Shown one piece after another: positions 33,138-42,623 of a stretch of 64,000 bases of DNA; position 1 is the stretch's first letter, and each line of letters begins with the position of its first letter. The translations under genes and the position numbers were made by a program. Source of the DNA: DASVVT01 sp036386415 (GTDB taxonomy: Bacteria > Acidobacteriota > Blastocatellia > Pyrinomonadales > Pyrinomonadaceae); NCBI GenBank assembly GCA_036386415.1, contig DASVVT010000071.1, forward strand, positions 20,283-84,282, in the 5' to 3' direction. A model generated the notes under the pieces. The model did not search any database. It was given only the letters and a program-made list of their open reading frames with translations, and was not told where the DNA came from.

Positions 33138-35180
33138 ATGAAATTCCGTTCTTATCTTGTGTGGCTGATGCTGGTTGTCGTCTGCCTCGTCTCTGTGTCT
33201 GGAGCGCCGCCGGTGGCGTTCGCCGCAGGCGGAGACGAGTTTAAGGAATGGCGGCCTATCGACCAGTCAGTCTTCAATTTGCGTGAGCCCGTTGTCGAGA
33301 AGGATGCTGATGCCGAGGCCCTTTTCTGGGAAGTTCGCATGGCGGACGAGATAGAGAGGAATCTGGACAGCGGTACGGTGCGCACCGTGCTTGACCACTA
33401 CGTCCGCATCAAGGTCTTCACGGAGCGGGGGCGCGAATCGCAGAGCAAGGTGGACATCCCTTTCGGCAAGAACGAGGAGGTCAAAGATATCGCCGCGCGC
33501 ACCGTCAAGCCCAACGGGCAGGTCGTCGAGCTGAGGAAAGAGGATATCTTCGAGCGCACGATAGTTAAAGTAAGCGGCACTAAGATCAAGGCTAAGTCCT
33601 TCGCCATGCCGAGCGTCGAGCCGGGCTCGGTCATCGAATACCGCTGGCGGGAAATCCGCAATGATGACGTTCTCTTTTACGAGCGGCTGCCTTTTCAGCG
33701 TGACATCCCCGTCCAGCGCGTCAAATATTACATCAAGCCATTAGACCTTCCCGGCTTCGGTATGCGCTACCAGACTTTTCACGGGCAGGGCGCTGAGTTC
33801 GTCAAAGAGAAGAACGGGTTCTGGAGCACGACGATGACGAACATGCCCGCCCTTCACGAGGAGCCGCGTATGCCACCGGAGGATGAAGTGCGTACGTGGA
33901 CGCTGCTCTTCTACACCCCGGCTGACTACGAGCGCGATCCCAATAAATTTTGGGCTAAGCACGGAAAGCTGATCTACGACAAGACGAAGAAGTACATCAA
34001 GGCGAGCAATGAGGTTCAGCAGGCGGCGACGACGGCCATCGGAAATGCGACGACCGACGAAGAGAAGCTGCAAAGGCTCTTCAATTTTTGCAAGACTCAA
34101 ATCAAGAACACAGGCGATGATGCCTCCGGCATTTCAGATGATGAGCGCGCGAAGCTGAAAGCGAACAAGTCGCCCGCCGATACGCTCAAGCGTGGGATGG
34201 GCAGCGGCCCTGATATAGACCTGCTGTTTGCCGCGCTCGCGACCGCTGCCGGCTTCGAGGCGCGCGTCGTTAATTCCGCCACGCGCGATGATGTCTTCTT
34301 TGATAAGAACTTCGCGAGCAGCTACTTTATCAGCACCTACAACATCGCCGTGCGCGTCGGCAACGAGTGGCGTTTCTTCGATCCGGGCAGCACCTACGTG
34401 CCCTACGGGATGTTGCTCTGGTCGGAAGAGGGACAGGAATCGCTCGTCTCCGATCCGAAGGAGCCGACCTTCGTCAAGACGCCCATGTCGCCGCCTGAAA
34501 AGTCGCAGGAAAAGCGCATGGCCTCGTTCAAATTGAGCGAAGACGGCACGCTCGAAGGCGACGTGCGCATCGAGTACACGGGACACTTCGCCATTGAAAA
34601 GAAGGAGGAGTACGACGACGACTCTCCAGCCGAGCGCGAGCAGGCGTTGCGTGATATGCTCAAGGCGCAGATGAGCACGGCGGAGGTGACGAACGTCAAA
34701 ATCGAGAACGTGACAGACCCCGCCAAGCCGTTCATCTATGCCTATCACGTGAAAGTTCCGGGCTATGCGCAGCGCACCGGCAAGCGGCTCTTTCTGCAAC
34801 CGGCCTTCTTCCAGCACGGCGTCGGCCCATTGTTCACGACCAGTGAGCGCAGGTATCCGGTCTACTTTCACTACCCGTGGTCGGAGAGCGATGGGGTGAC
34901 CATCGAGTTGCCCGCAGGCTACACGCTCGATAACCCTGATCGGCCCGCGCCCTTTGCCGCAGGCGACATGAGCAAGTACGATGTACAGATTCTGACCACG
35001 AAGGATGGGCGCAAGTTGATCTATAAGCGCAAGTTCTTCTTTGGCGCAGGCGGCGCAGTCTATTTCCCGACTCAAGGGTACGCGCAGCTCAAGCAGTACT
35101 TCGACGCGCTTAATAAAAGCGACAACCACACGATCACGCTCAAGCAGAGCGCGGAAGCGGCTCCCGCTCCTTCAAACTAA
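33138..35180 (+). CDS. DUF3857/transglutaminase-like exported protein, catalytic residues lost
   Basis: 680 residues from ATG 33138 (GAGGAG upstream). Signal peptide MKFRSYLVWLMLVVVCLVSV to VAFAAGG. The DUF3857 domain covers about residues 60-230 (TVRTVLDHYVRIKVFTERGRESQSKVDIPF, SFAMPSVEPGSVIEYRWRE). A transglutaminase-like domain follows at about 280-410. Where the second copy has the catalytic YGDCKDKANL, this one has GMGSGPDIDLL with S356 in place of cysteine, and the histidine position reads STYNIAVRV, so it is probably not a protease or transglutaminase. The C-terminal 250 residues are beta-rich. It is in tandem with its paralogue 69 bases downstream, probably one operon. Confidence 0.88.
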   Translation: MKFRSYLVWLMLVVVCLVSVSGAPPVAFAAGGDEFKEWRPIDQSVFNLREPVVEKDADAEALFWEVRMADEIERNLDSGTVRTVLDHYVRIKVFTERGRESQSKVDIPFGKNEEVKDIAARTVKPNGQVVELRKEDIFERTIVKVSGTKIKAKSFAMPSVEPGSVIEYRWREIRNDDVLFYERLPFQRDIPVQRVKYYIKPLDLPGFGMRYQTFHGQGAEFVKEKNGFWSTTMTNMPALHEEPRMPPEDEVRTWTLLFYTPADYERDPNKFWAKHGKLIYDKTKKYIKASNEVQQAATTAIGNATTDEEKLQRLFNFCKTQIKNTGDDASGISDDERAKLKANKSPADTLKRGMGSGPDIDLLFAALATAAGFEARVVNSATRDDVFFDKNFASSYFISTYNIAVRVGNEWRFFDPGSTYVPYGMLLWSEEGQESLVSDPKEPTFVKTPMSPPEKSQEKRMASFKLSEDGTLEGDVRIEYTGHFAIEKKEEYDDDSPAEREQALRDMLKAQMSTAEVTNVKIENVTDPAKPFIYAYHVKVPGYAQRTGKRLFLQPAFFQHGVGPLFTTSERRYPVYFHYPWSESDGVTIELPAGYTLDNPDRPAPFAAGDMSKYDVQILTTKDGRKLIYKRKFFFGAGGAVYFPTQGYAQLKQYFDALNKSDNHTITLKQSAEAAPAPSN

Positions 35181-35249
35181 GATCGTGTCCCGCTCCCGAC
35201 TGATTCTGAAATGGATCACCGCACTCAAAGGTGATCGAGGCTGAAAGAC

Positions 35250-37235
35250 ATGTTTTATAGATTAATCGGACTCAGCTTTGTGCTCATGGTGGCGGCGGCG
35301 GCGGCTGCTCCGGCGTTTGCGGCAGGCGACGATACTCCACAATGGTTGCTGCAAGCGGCCTCAGCCAGCGCCCCCGCGTATGACAAGGATGTGCCCGCAG
35401 TCGTCCTGCTTAACGACCAGACGGTCACCATCGGCGCGAATGGTCTCATCATCACGACCACCAACTACGCCGTGCGCATCCTCACGCACGAGGGACGCGC
35501 CTTCGCCGTCGCCTCTCAAGGATACGCGACGGATGGGGGACGTGTGCGCGACATGCGCGCGTGGCTGATCCGTTCGACGGGCAATGTCAAGCGCTACGGC
35601 AAGAATGAGATCATAGACAGAGTCTCCGACATGGATGATGTCTACAATGAATCAAGAGTCAGCCTCATCTCGGCCTCCGATGATGCCGACGCCGGAATGA
35701 CCTTCGGCTACCAGGTGACGAGCGAAGAACGCTCGCTCTTCCCGCAGGACGAGTGGATTTTTCAGGACTGCTTTCTCGGCATCAACGCCTGCTTACCGGC
35801 GCTGGTGTCGCGCTACCAGTTGATGCTTCCCTCCGGCTGGAGCGCTTCGAGCGTCACGTTCAACCACAACAACAAGCTCGAACCTAACGTCAACGGCTCG
35901 TCTTACTCCTGGCAATTAATCAACCTTCCTCCCATCGCGCCGGAAGCCGCCAGCCCGGAAGTGACATCGCTTGCGCCCAGACTTGCCGTCAGCTACTTCC
36001 CCGCGCAGGCGGGCGGCCTCAGGACCTTCTCAAACTGGGTCGATGTCTCGCGCTGGTATAGCGAGCTGAGCGATCCACAGGCTGCGCCGGATGATGCCCT
36101 GGCGATGAAGGCGCAGCAGTTGACTGCCAGCGCCAAAACAGAGCTTGAGAAGATACGTGCGATTGGCCGTTATGTGCAGGGCTTGCAGTACATTTCGGTT
36201 CAGATGGGCGTCGGACGTTTTCGCCCGCACAGCGCCACGGAAGTCTTCGCCAAGTCGTACGGCGATTGCAAAGACAAGGCGAACCTGATGCGCGCCATGC
36301 TCAGAGCAGTCAAGATTCAGGCCTACCCCGTGCTGATCTATTCGGGCGACCGCAGCTACGTGCGCGAAGAGTGGGCCTCGCCAAAGCAGTTCAACCACTG
36401 CATCATCGCCATTAAAGTGAGCGACGAGACGCAGGCCCCGACCATCGTCCAGCATCCCGGTCTGGGACGCCTGCTGATCTTCGACGCGACAGACCCCAGC
36501 ACGCTGGTCGGCGATCTGCCCGAAGATGAACAGGGCAGCTTCGCGCTCGTTGCCGCCGGCGACCAGGGCTCGCTTTTGCGTATGCCGATGACGCCGCCCG
36601 AATCGAACCACCTGGAGCGGCAGACCGAAGTGAGCCTCGCGCCCGACGGCTCCATCAACGCCACCGTGCAGGAGCATTCGGCGGGGCAATCAGCCGCACG
36701 TGAAAGAGGGATGTTTCGCCAACTGTCGCGCCCCGAATACACGAAGATGATCGAACGCTGGGTGACGCGCGGTGCGACCGGCGCGCGCGTTCTAAAGGTC
36801 GAGCCAAAGGACAACACCACGGATGCCTCTTTCGCGTTGAAAGTTGAGTTCACAGCCCCCGAATACGGGCAACTGATGCAGAATCGCCTGCTCGTCTTCA
36901 AGCCGGCCATCATCTCGCGCCGCGAATCCCTTTTCCTGACCGAAGCCACGCGCAAGCAGCCGGTCGTGCTCCCGCCCTACGCCTACCGCGAGACGGCGAA
37001 CATCAAGCTGCCCGCCGGATTCGAGGTCGATGAGCTGCCCGATCCAACCAAGCTCGATACCTCGTTTGGCACGTACAGTACGACCTACGAGGTCAAGGAC
37101 GGCAGTCTCATCTTCACACGCACGCTGGTTCAGCGCGCCTCGACCGTGCCCGTCGCCGATTACCAGAAAGTGCGCGGCTTCTACGAGCGCATACGCGCCG
37201 CCGAGCAATCCCCTGTCGTGCTGGCTAAAAAGTAG
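35250..37235 (+). CDS. DUF3857/transglutaminase-like exported protein, intact triad
   Basis: 661 residues. Signal peptide MFYRLIGLSFVLMVAAAAAAPAFAAGDD. DUF3857 is at about residues 50-220 (IITTTNYAVRILTHEGRAFAVASQGY). The transglutaminase-like core has C340 in SYGDCKDKANLMRAML, H383 in FNHCIIAIKV and D412 in LLIFDATDP, so the triad looks intact, unlike the upstream paralogue. The C-terminal part is the beta-rich domain seen in this family. It acts in the periplasm or outer membrane; the substrate is unknown. Its TAG stop (37233-37235) lies inside the first heptamers of element I. Confidence 0.9.
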   Translation: MFYRLIGLSFVLMVAAAAAAPAFAAGDDTPQWLLQAASASAPAYDKDVPAVVLLNDQTVTIGANGLIITTTNYAVRILTHEGRAFAVASQGYATDGGRVRDMRAWLIRSTGNVKRYGKNEIIDRVSDMDDVYNESRVSLISASDDADAGMTFGYQVTSEERSLFPQDEWIFQDCFLGINACLPALVSRYQLMLPSGWSASSVTFNHNNKLEPNVNGSSYSWQLINLPPIAPEAASPEVTSLAPRLAVSYFPAQAGGLRTFSNWVDVSRWYSELSDPQAAPDDALAMKAQQLTASAKTELEKIRAIGRYVQGLQYISVQMGVGRFRPHSATEVFAKSYGDCKDKANLMRAMLRAVKIQAYPVLIYSGDRSYVREEWASPKQFNHCIIAIKVSDETQAPTIVQHPGLGRLLIFDATDPSTLVGDLPEDEQGSFALVAAGDQGSLLRMPMTPPESNHLERQTEVSLAPDGSINATVQEHSAGQSAARERGMFRQLSRPEYTKMIERWVTRGATGARVLKVEPKDNTTDASFALKVEFTAPEYGQLMQNRLLVFKPAIISRRESLFLTEATRKQPVVLPPYAYRETANIKLPAGFEVDELPDPTKLDTSFGTYSTTYEVKDGSLIFTRTLVQRASTVPVADYQKVRGFYERIRAAEQSPVVLAKK

Positions 37236-37361
37236 TCAGTAGTCAGTTGTCCGTGGTCCGTTGTTCTTTGAGTGCTGATGGGCGGGGAGTGCTTAATCTT
37301 CAGCTCTCAACTTTCCACACACAAACGACGGACAACTGACCACGGACAACTGACCACTTTT
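37231..37361. repeat. Palindromic element I (7-nt words AGTAGTC, then CGTGGTC)
   Basis: The left arm parses as AGTAGTC-AGTAGTC-AGTTGTC-CGTGGTC-CGTTGTT, drifting from the B word into a new word. The right arm is GACGGACAACTGACCACGG and onward. It lies between two convergent stops and supplies the stop codon of the DUF3857 gene. Confidence 0.88.
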
Positions 37362-38214
37362 AATCTGCAAACGTAAGCTGGCGAAATGCCTCGTGCAGGC
37401 GCATGAAGACGCTTCCGACTGGAACCGTATAGCGGTGGAAGTCGAAGGTCGTCACAATCGCGACCCCTAGACCCGCCGAAGTGAGAAATATTTCGTCCGC
37501 ATCGGCCAGTTGCGACAGCTCGTAGACGCCTTCGACGTGTGGGATGGAAAGCTCTGTGGCGAGCGCGAGTGTGCGAGCGCGCGTCGTGCCTGCGAGCGCG
37601 CCGGTCTGGAGCGCGGGCGTGTGAATCGTCCCATCCGTCACCCAGAAGATGTTTGCCATCGTCGCCGAGACGACCTCGCCGCGCTCGTTGAGCGTCACGG
37701 CTTCGTCGAAATCGCGGGAGCGCGCCTCTTCCCAGCAGAGCAGATGATCCAGGTAGTTGATGCTCTTGACGCCCGCGATTGGCGAGAGCGTGTTGATGCG
37801 ATAGGGCGAGACGGTGAGCGCCAGTCCCTCTTCATTGATCACGCGCGCATCTGCGGTCATCAAGAGCAACTCGGTCTTGCGCGCGCCGCCAGCGCCCTTT
37901 AATTTCCAGACATCGCGCCCCCCGCTCCCGAAAAGAGTGACGCGCGCGCGCCCGTCCCTTACTTTGTTCGCTTCGATCAGGCGAGCCAGAGCCGCGCCGA
38001 CGCCCTCTTCGTCAAAGCCGCTGCAATCGACACCCGTGCGCAACGCGTGATCCACGAGCCGCATCCAGTGCTGCGGCCAGAGGAACGCGTGTCCCCTGTA
38101 GATGGCAAGCGTCGTGAAGACGCCGCGCCCGTAGAGCGCCGCCGAGGTGACGGGCAGCAGACGCGCTTTCGTCGCTTCCACCAGCCTGTTGTTATAAATG
38201 ACGTGCGAGTGCAT
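37360..38214 (-). CDS. pabC: Aminotransferase class IV, probable aminodeoxychorismate lyase PabC
   Basis: 284 residues of the fold-type IV PLP family. Motifs: LYGRGVFTTLAIYRG, ARVTLFGSGGRDVW, the lysine that binds PLP in GVKSINYLDHLL, EAVTLNERGEVVSATMANIFWVTDG and GTTRARTLAL near the phosphate site. Fold-type IV includes branched-chain and D-amino-acid transaminases as well as PabC. The adjacent pabB upstream, same strand, favours PabC, which releases pyruvate from aminodeoxychorismate to give p-aminobenzoate for folate. Assignment rests on that context more than on specific residues. Confidence 0.8.
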   Translation of the reverse strand: MHSHVIYNNRLVEATKARLLPVTSAALYGRGVFTTLAIYRGHAFLWPQHWMRLVDHALRTGVDCSGFDEEGVGAALARLIEANKVRDGRARVTLFGSGGRDVWKLKGAGGARKTELLLMTADARVINEEGLALTVSPYRINTLSPIAGVKSINYLDHLLCWEEARSRDFDEAVTLNERGEVVSATMANIFWVTDGTIHTPALQTGALAGTTRARTLALATELSIPHVEGVYELSQLADADEIFLTSAGLGVAIVTTFDFHRYTVPVGSVFMRLHEAFRQLTFAD

Positions 38215-38521
38215 CTCTTGCGCTCAAGCGCCGGGCTCCAAACGTGGCGAGGCTCAACCGAGTTAGATCAGGACAACAGGGACAGACAGGATACACAAGA
38301 TGTGATTTGAAATCTACAATCCAAAATTCAGACCATCAATTACCAACCTTTGATCTCACGCTCATCTCATACCGGATTGCAGAATGAAAGAGGGCGGGCG
38401 ACCGATCCACGCGCTCGACACGAAGCAACACGAAACAGCCCCTCTATTCGTGTTATTTCGTGTTGCTTCGTGGATTGTCCCCCGTCCTCTTTTGATTGCA
38501 TCCTGGTATTACCTATTCATT
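38215..38521. other. Intergenic region with palindrome K
   Basis: A 307-base gap between pabC and the pabB stop. It contains element K (38407-38474). Apart from repeat-like ends, nothing else is recognised. Confidence 0.5.
38407..38474. repeat. Palindromic element K (9-nt word CACGAAGCA/ACACGAAAC)
   Basis: Arms GACACGAAGCAACACGAAA and TTCGTGTTGCTTCGTGGA-like complement around core CAGCCCCTCTA. A single half-arm with similar word occurs near 1631. Confidence 0.8.
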
Positions 38522-40045
38522 TCAGCCGTCACCGATGTTCAGAGCGTTTAAGAGCGCGCGTGCCTTGACGAGCGATTCTTCATATTCGAGTAGCGGGTCG
38601 CTGTCGGCGACGATGCCGCCGCCGACATTGAAGCGCGCGAGCGTTGAGTTGACAGTCATGGTGCGGATGGCGACGTTGAGGTCTAAGCGACCGTCGAAGG
38701 AGAAATAACCGATGGCGCCCATCGAAAGCCCGCGCGGCGCAGTCTCTATCTCGTCTATGATCTCTATGGCGCGGATTTTGGGCGCGCCCGTTACAGAGCC
38801 GCAGGGAAAGGAGGCGCGCAGCAGGTCGCCCGCCGTGACCTGCTCGCGCAGCCGCCCGCGTACTTTAGAGACCAGATGAAAGAGGGTCGGGTGCTCCTGA
38901 ACGGTGAAAAGCTCAAGGACTTCAACCGACCCGTACTCGCAGACGCGACCCAGATCGTTCCTCAGAAGGTCGACGATCATGACATTCTCGGCGCGATCCT
39001 TCTCGCTTCTCTGTAGCTCTGCGCGCAAACGTTTGTCCTCTTCCGCGCTCTGCCCGCGCGCTCTTGTGCCCTTGATCGGCCAAGCCTCGACGCGACGCTT
39101 TGTCCCGCACACTTCGACTCTTAGAAAGCGCTCGGGAGAGGCGCTGATGACTGCATCCAGGCGGCGGCGTATGAAAGCGGCGAAAGAGGCCGGATGAGAA
39201 CTGCGCAGGCGTAAGAATATCTGCTCGGGTTGGGTGCGCTCGGCGAGTGCCACTGAAAGCTGCTGTGTCAGGTTGGCCTGGTAGATGTCGCCGGCAGCGA
39301 TGTGACGCTTGATACGTTGGACGCAGGCGATGTATTCATCACGAGTAAAGTTTGAGCTGAGAGCGTGTGTCGCTTGAGGCGACCCTTCATCGAAAGGCGA
39401 CAGGGAAGTTTGACCTTGAGGAGATCGCCCACCGGCTTCGAGCAGATTCGCTTGATAAGTCTCTCTACCGGCTAGCGCAGCATTGAGCGCGCTGTAAAAC
39501 TTCGACACACTCTCAGGCCCGGCACGGCTGACGATCTCCGTCCGGCTGCGCGCATAATCGTGTACGACCAGCGTGTCATAAAAAGCGAGCACGGCGTCAG
39601 GTTCGCTCTTGACGCCGTGCGGAAGAGGAGAGCGCAGGCGTTCAAAGCGGCGGACGAGATCGTATGAGAAGGTGGCGATGCATGCGCCAGCGACCGGCAG
39701 GTGTGTTTTGGCTGTTTGCGGCGTGCGATATTTTTCGAGACGGTCGTCAAGAACGCCGAGAGCATCGACGCACACGGCGCGCTCAAGGCTTCCATCGTGG
39801 CGCGTGATGAGCGCGTCATCGCCCCAGACCTCTATCACCTCAAAAGGATCGAAGCCCGCGATGAGAAAGCGTGCCTCATCGTCGCCGCGCGCTCCCCCAC
39901 TATCCAGAATGCTGACCCGCCGCGCCGTATCAAGACTGAGCAGAGCTTCGAGAAGACGATCAGCCGCAAGAGGGATTTCACAGACAATCGCCGTTTGATC
40001 CATCGCTTTCATTCGATGTCCCACGCGCATGGTGTGCTTACTCAT
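38522..40045 (-). CDS. pabB: Aminodeoxychorismate synthase component I, PabB
   Basis: 507 residues. This chorismate-binding enzyme adds ammonia to chorismate to form aminodeoxychorismate. The C-terminal catalytic domain shows YIACVQRIKRHIAAGDIYQANLTQQLS, RRLDAVISASPERFLRVE, WPIKGTRARG, MIVDLLRNDLGRVCEYGSVEVLEL, PTLFHLVSKVRGRL, LLRASFPCGSVTGAPKIRAIEIIDEIE and GAIGYFSFDGRLDLNVAIRT. Anthranilate synthase TrpE is the near relative; LNVAIRT and the pabC neighbour favour PabB. The first codons lack a good ribosome-binding site; ATG 40012 or 40006 are alternatives. The amidotransferase subunit PabA is not in the window. Confidence 0.88.
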   Translation of the reverse strand: MSKHTMRVGHRMKAMDQTAIVCEIPLAADRLLEALLSLDTARRVSILDSGGARGDDEARFLIAGFDPFEVIEVWGDDALITRHDGSLERAVCVDALGVLDDRLEKYRTPQTAKTHLPVAGACIATFSYDLVRRFERLRSPLPHGVKSEPDAVLAFYDTLVVHDYARSRTEIVSRAGPESVSKFYSALNAALAGRETYQANLLEAGGRSPQGQTSLSPFDEGSPQATHALSSNFTRDEYIACVQRIKRHIAAGDIYQANLTQQLSVALAERTQPEQIFLRLRSSHPASFAAFIRRRLDAVISASPERFLRVEVCGTKRRVEAWPIKGTRARGQSAEEDKRLRAELQRSEKDRAENVMIVDLLRNDLGRVCEYGSVEVLELFTVQEHPTLFHLVSKVRGRLREQVTAGDLLRASFPCGSVTGAPKIRAIEIIDEIETAPRGLSMGAIGYFSFDGRLDLNVAIRTMTVNSTLARFNVGGGIVADSDPLLEYEESLVKARALLNALNIGDG

Positions 40046-40083
40046 TAAACCGTTGGATCAATGAGTAAACGGATCAATCCCTT

Positions 40084-42561
40084 CTATTCCGCCCCGGCGA
40101 CCAACGCTTCCGCCTGTAGCTTCACTCCGAGCGAGGTGCGCCAGGCCGTTTCCATCTCATCTACGCGTAGATGGATCACCTCTTCGCCGTCCGCCTTGAT
40201 GCGCAGCCGGTCTGTGCCGGTGCGCCCCAGGAGCGTCAGGGGGCATTTAAAGCGCGCGGCGATCTCTTCCATCGCGCCGAGGGCCGCCTCGTCGAAGCTG
40301 ACGATGATGCGCGAGGGCGATTCACTGAAGAGGCGCGCTTCCGTCTTGAGCGTGCCCGTGAGATCGACGTCCGCGCCCACCGCCTGACGATTAAGCGATG
40401 AGAAGCATGATTCGGAGAGCGCAACGGCGAGGCCGCCGTCCGAGCAGTCGTGCGCTGAATGGAGGAGTCCGGCTTCTGCGGCGCGCAGGCACGCCTCCTG
40501 CACGGCGCGCTCGCGTTCCAGGTCGAGCACGGGCACGCGCCCCTCGTCAATCATCTCAAGGGTCGTGCGCCCCTTGATGGTCGCGGCGTATTCGCTGATC
40601 GAGAGATCATCTTGAGTGTTGCCGAGCAGCGCGATGAGGTCGCCCGCGATCCTGAAACCGGATTGCACGACGCGTCGCACGTCTTCCATCAATCCGACCA
40701 TCCCGATGACGGGCGTCGGCAGGATGCCACGGCCTTCGGTCTCGTTATAGAAAGAGACGTTGCCGGAGACGACGGGCGTGCCGAGCGCGGTGCAGGCTTC
40801 GGCCATGCCGTCGATGGTCTCCGAAAAAGACCACATCACTTCCGGGCGTTCGGGTGAAGCGAAGTTCAGGCAGTTGGTGATGGCGACGGGGCGCGCGCCG
40901 ACGCAGACGACGTTACGCGCAGCCTCCGCGACGATCAACTTCGCGCCTTCGCGCGGGTTGGCGGCGCAGTATCGACCGTTGCCGTCGAGACACATCGCCA
41001 GCGCGCGGCGCGTCTCTTTGATTCGCACCACGGCAGCATCCGCGCCCGGCAGCACGACCGTATTGGTGCGCACCATGTGATCGTACTGCCTGTAGACCCA
41101 GCCCTTCGACGCGATGTTGGGGGAGGCGAGCAGGCGCAGCAAAGATTCGTTTTGAAGTCTGGAATCTGGAGTCTGGAGTCTGGAGTCAGAAACCGGCTTT
41201 TCTTTTGACTCCTGAAGGCTCGGGGCAGTCGGGGGGGCGGGCTGAATGAGGTCTAAGCCTCCGCCGACGCTCGCGCCTGCTTCACCTGTCAACGTCGGAT
41301 CACTTTTGGCGGCGCGCACGCTCAAGGGTTCTATGTGCGAGGCCGCATCCATGATCTCTTCGTCGTGCGACGTGTCAATCTTGAGCGCATCTTCAATGGC
41401 GCTCATTTCATCCCTCACCTTGCTCTTCATAGGGCGTTCGTAGCGCGGCGCTTCGTCCGTGAGAGCGTCCACGGGGATGTCTGCGACCCGTTCGTTGTGG
41501 TGAATGACGCACATGCGACCGCCTTCGCGCACGCGCCCGATGACGACCGCATCTAAATCCCACTTGCGGAAGATGTCTACGACCTCGCGCTCGCGCCCCC
41601 GATGCGCGACGATCAGCATGCGCTCCTGCGATTCCGAAAGCAGCATCTCGTAGGCCGTCATGCCCTCTTCGCGTTGCGGCACGAGCGAGAGATCAAGCTC
41701 GATTCCTGTGCCAGCACGCGCCGCCATCTCGCAGGAAGATGATGTGAGCCCTGCCGCGCCCATGTCCTGAATGCCTGCCACCGCGCCGCTGCGCATCGCT
41801 TCGAGGCACGCTTCCAGCAGAAGCTTTTCAAGGAAGGGGTCGCCCACCTGCACGGTCGGGCGTTTCTGCATGGCCTCTTCGTCAAACTCTGCGGACGCCA
41901 TCGTCGCACCGTGTATGCCGTCGCGTCCCGTCTTCGCGCCGACGTAGAGCACAGGATTGCCGACCCCTGTCGCCGTGCCGAAAAAGATTTGATCCCGGCG
42001 CACAAGGCCGAGCGCGAAAGCGTTGACGAGCGGGTTCAAACTGTACGCATCATCGAAGGCCACTTCGCCGCCGACCGTCGCAACACCGAAGGCGTTGCCG
42101 TAGTGCGCAATGCCTGCCACCACGCCCGCCAGCAGAGAGCGATTGCGCCGCCCATGCTCAGGATGGTCGAGCGAGCCGAAGCGCAAACTATTCATGGAAG
42201 CGATGGGGCGCGCGCCCATCGTGAAGACGTCGCGCAGGATGCCGCCGACGCCGGTCGCCGCGCCCTGGAACGGCTCTATAAACGAAGGATGATTATGCGA
42301 TTCGACCTTGAAGGCGGCGCACCAGCCGTCGCCCACATCGACGACGCCTGCGTTCTCGCCGGGCGGCACGATGACGCGCTCGCCGGTGGTGGGCAGCCTC
42401 TTCAAATGGACGCGCGAAGATTTGTAGGAGCAGTGCTCAGACCACATCACAGAGAAGATGCCCAGCTCGACGAAGGTCGGCTCGCGCCCCAGCAGCTCTT
42501 TGATGCGCGTGAACTCTTCTTCAGTGAGATTGTGTGCGGAGATGATGTCAGGAGTGATCAT
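40084..42561 (-). CDS. purL: Phosphoribosylformylglycinamidine synthase subunit PurL
   Basis: 825 residues. PurL makes FGAM from FGAR, using ammonia from PurQ in a complex with PurS. The N-terminal half has ELLGREPTFVELGIFSVMWSEHCSYKSSRVHLKRLPT, NHPSFIEPFQGAATGVGGILRDVFTMGARP and GVVAGIAHYGNAFGVATVGGE; the second half has PNIASKGWVYRQYDHMV and CLNFASPERPEVMW. Small PurL is usually about 720-740 residues. The extra length is an insert at about residues 385-475, between the halves, with proline-rich sequence and the repeat-encoded SDSRLQTPDSRLQNES. PurS and PurQ are encoded 4 kb away. Confidence 0.96.
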   Translation of the reverse strand: MITPDIISAHNLTEEEFTRIKELLGREPTFVELGIFSVMWSEHCSYKSSRVHLKRLPTTGERVIVPPGENAGVVDVGDGWCAAFKVESHNHPSFIEPFQGAATGVGGILRDVFTMGARPIASMNSLRFGSLDHPEHGRRNRSLLAGVVAGIAHYGNAFGVATVGGEVAFDDAYSLNPLVNAFALGLVRRDQIFFGTATGVGNPVLYVGAKTGRDGIHGATMASAEFDEEAMQKRPTVQVGDPFLEKLLLEACLEAMRSGAVAGIQDMGAAGLTSSSCEMAARAGTGIELDLSLVPQREEGMTAYEMLLSESQERMLIVAHRGREREVVDIFRKWDLDAVVIGRVREGGRMCVIHHNERVADIPVDALTDEAPRYERPMKSKVRDEMSAIEDALKIDTSHDEEIMDAASHIEPLSVRAAKSDPTLTGEAGASVGGGLDLIQPAPPTAPSLQESKEKPVSDSRLQTPDSRLQNESLLRLLASPNIASKGWVYRQYDHMVRTNTVVLPGADAAVVRIKETRRALAMCLDGNGRYCAANPREGAKLIVAEAARNVVCVGARPVAITNCLNFASPERPEVMWSFSETIDGMAEACTALGTPVVSGNVSFYNETEGRGILPTPVIGMVGLMEDVRRVVQSGFRIAGDLIALLGNTQDDLSISEYAATIKGRTTLEMIDEGRVPVLDLERERAVQEACLRAAEAGLLHSAHDCSDGGLAVALSESCFSSLNRQAVGADVDLTGTLKTEARLFSESPSRIIVSFDEAALGAMEEIAARFKCPLTLLGRTGTDRLRIKADGEEVIHLRVDEMETAWRTSLGVKLQAEALVAGAE
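41154..41215. repeat. Element D2: heptamer repeat in frame inside purL
   Basis: Four AGTCTGG-type heptamers (GAAGTCTGGAATCTGGAGTC and onward) lie within the purL coding sequence, with a short opposite arm TGACTCCTGAAGG. On the minus strand they encode SDSRLQTPDSRLQ. The word is that of D1 at 8334. It contains no stop in the used frame. Confidence 0.85.
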
Positions 42562-42623
42562 AAGATAGTGATAAACGAACGGGAGTAAAAGAACAGGAAT
42601 TCTATCCTGTCACCCGCCAGTTG

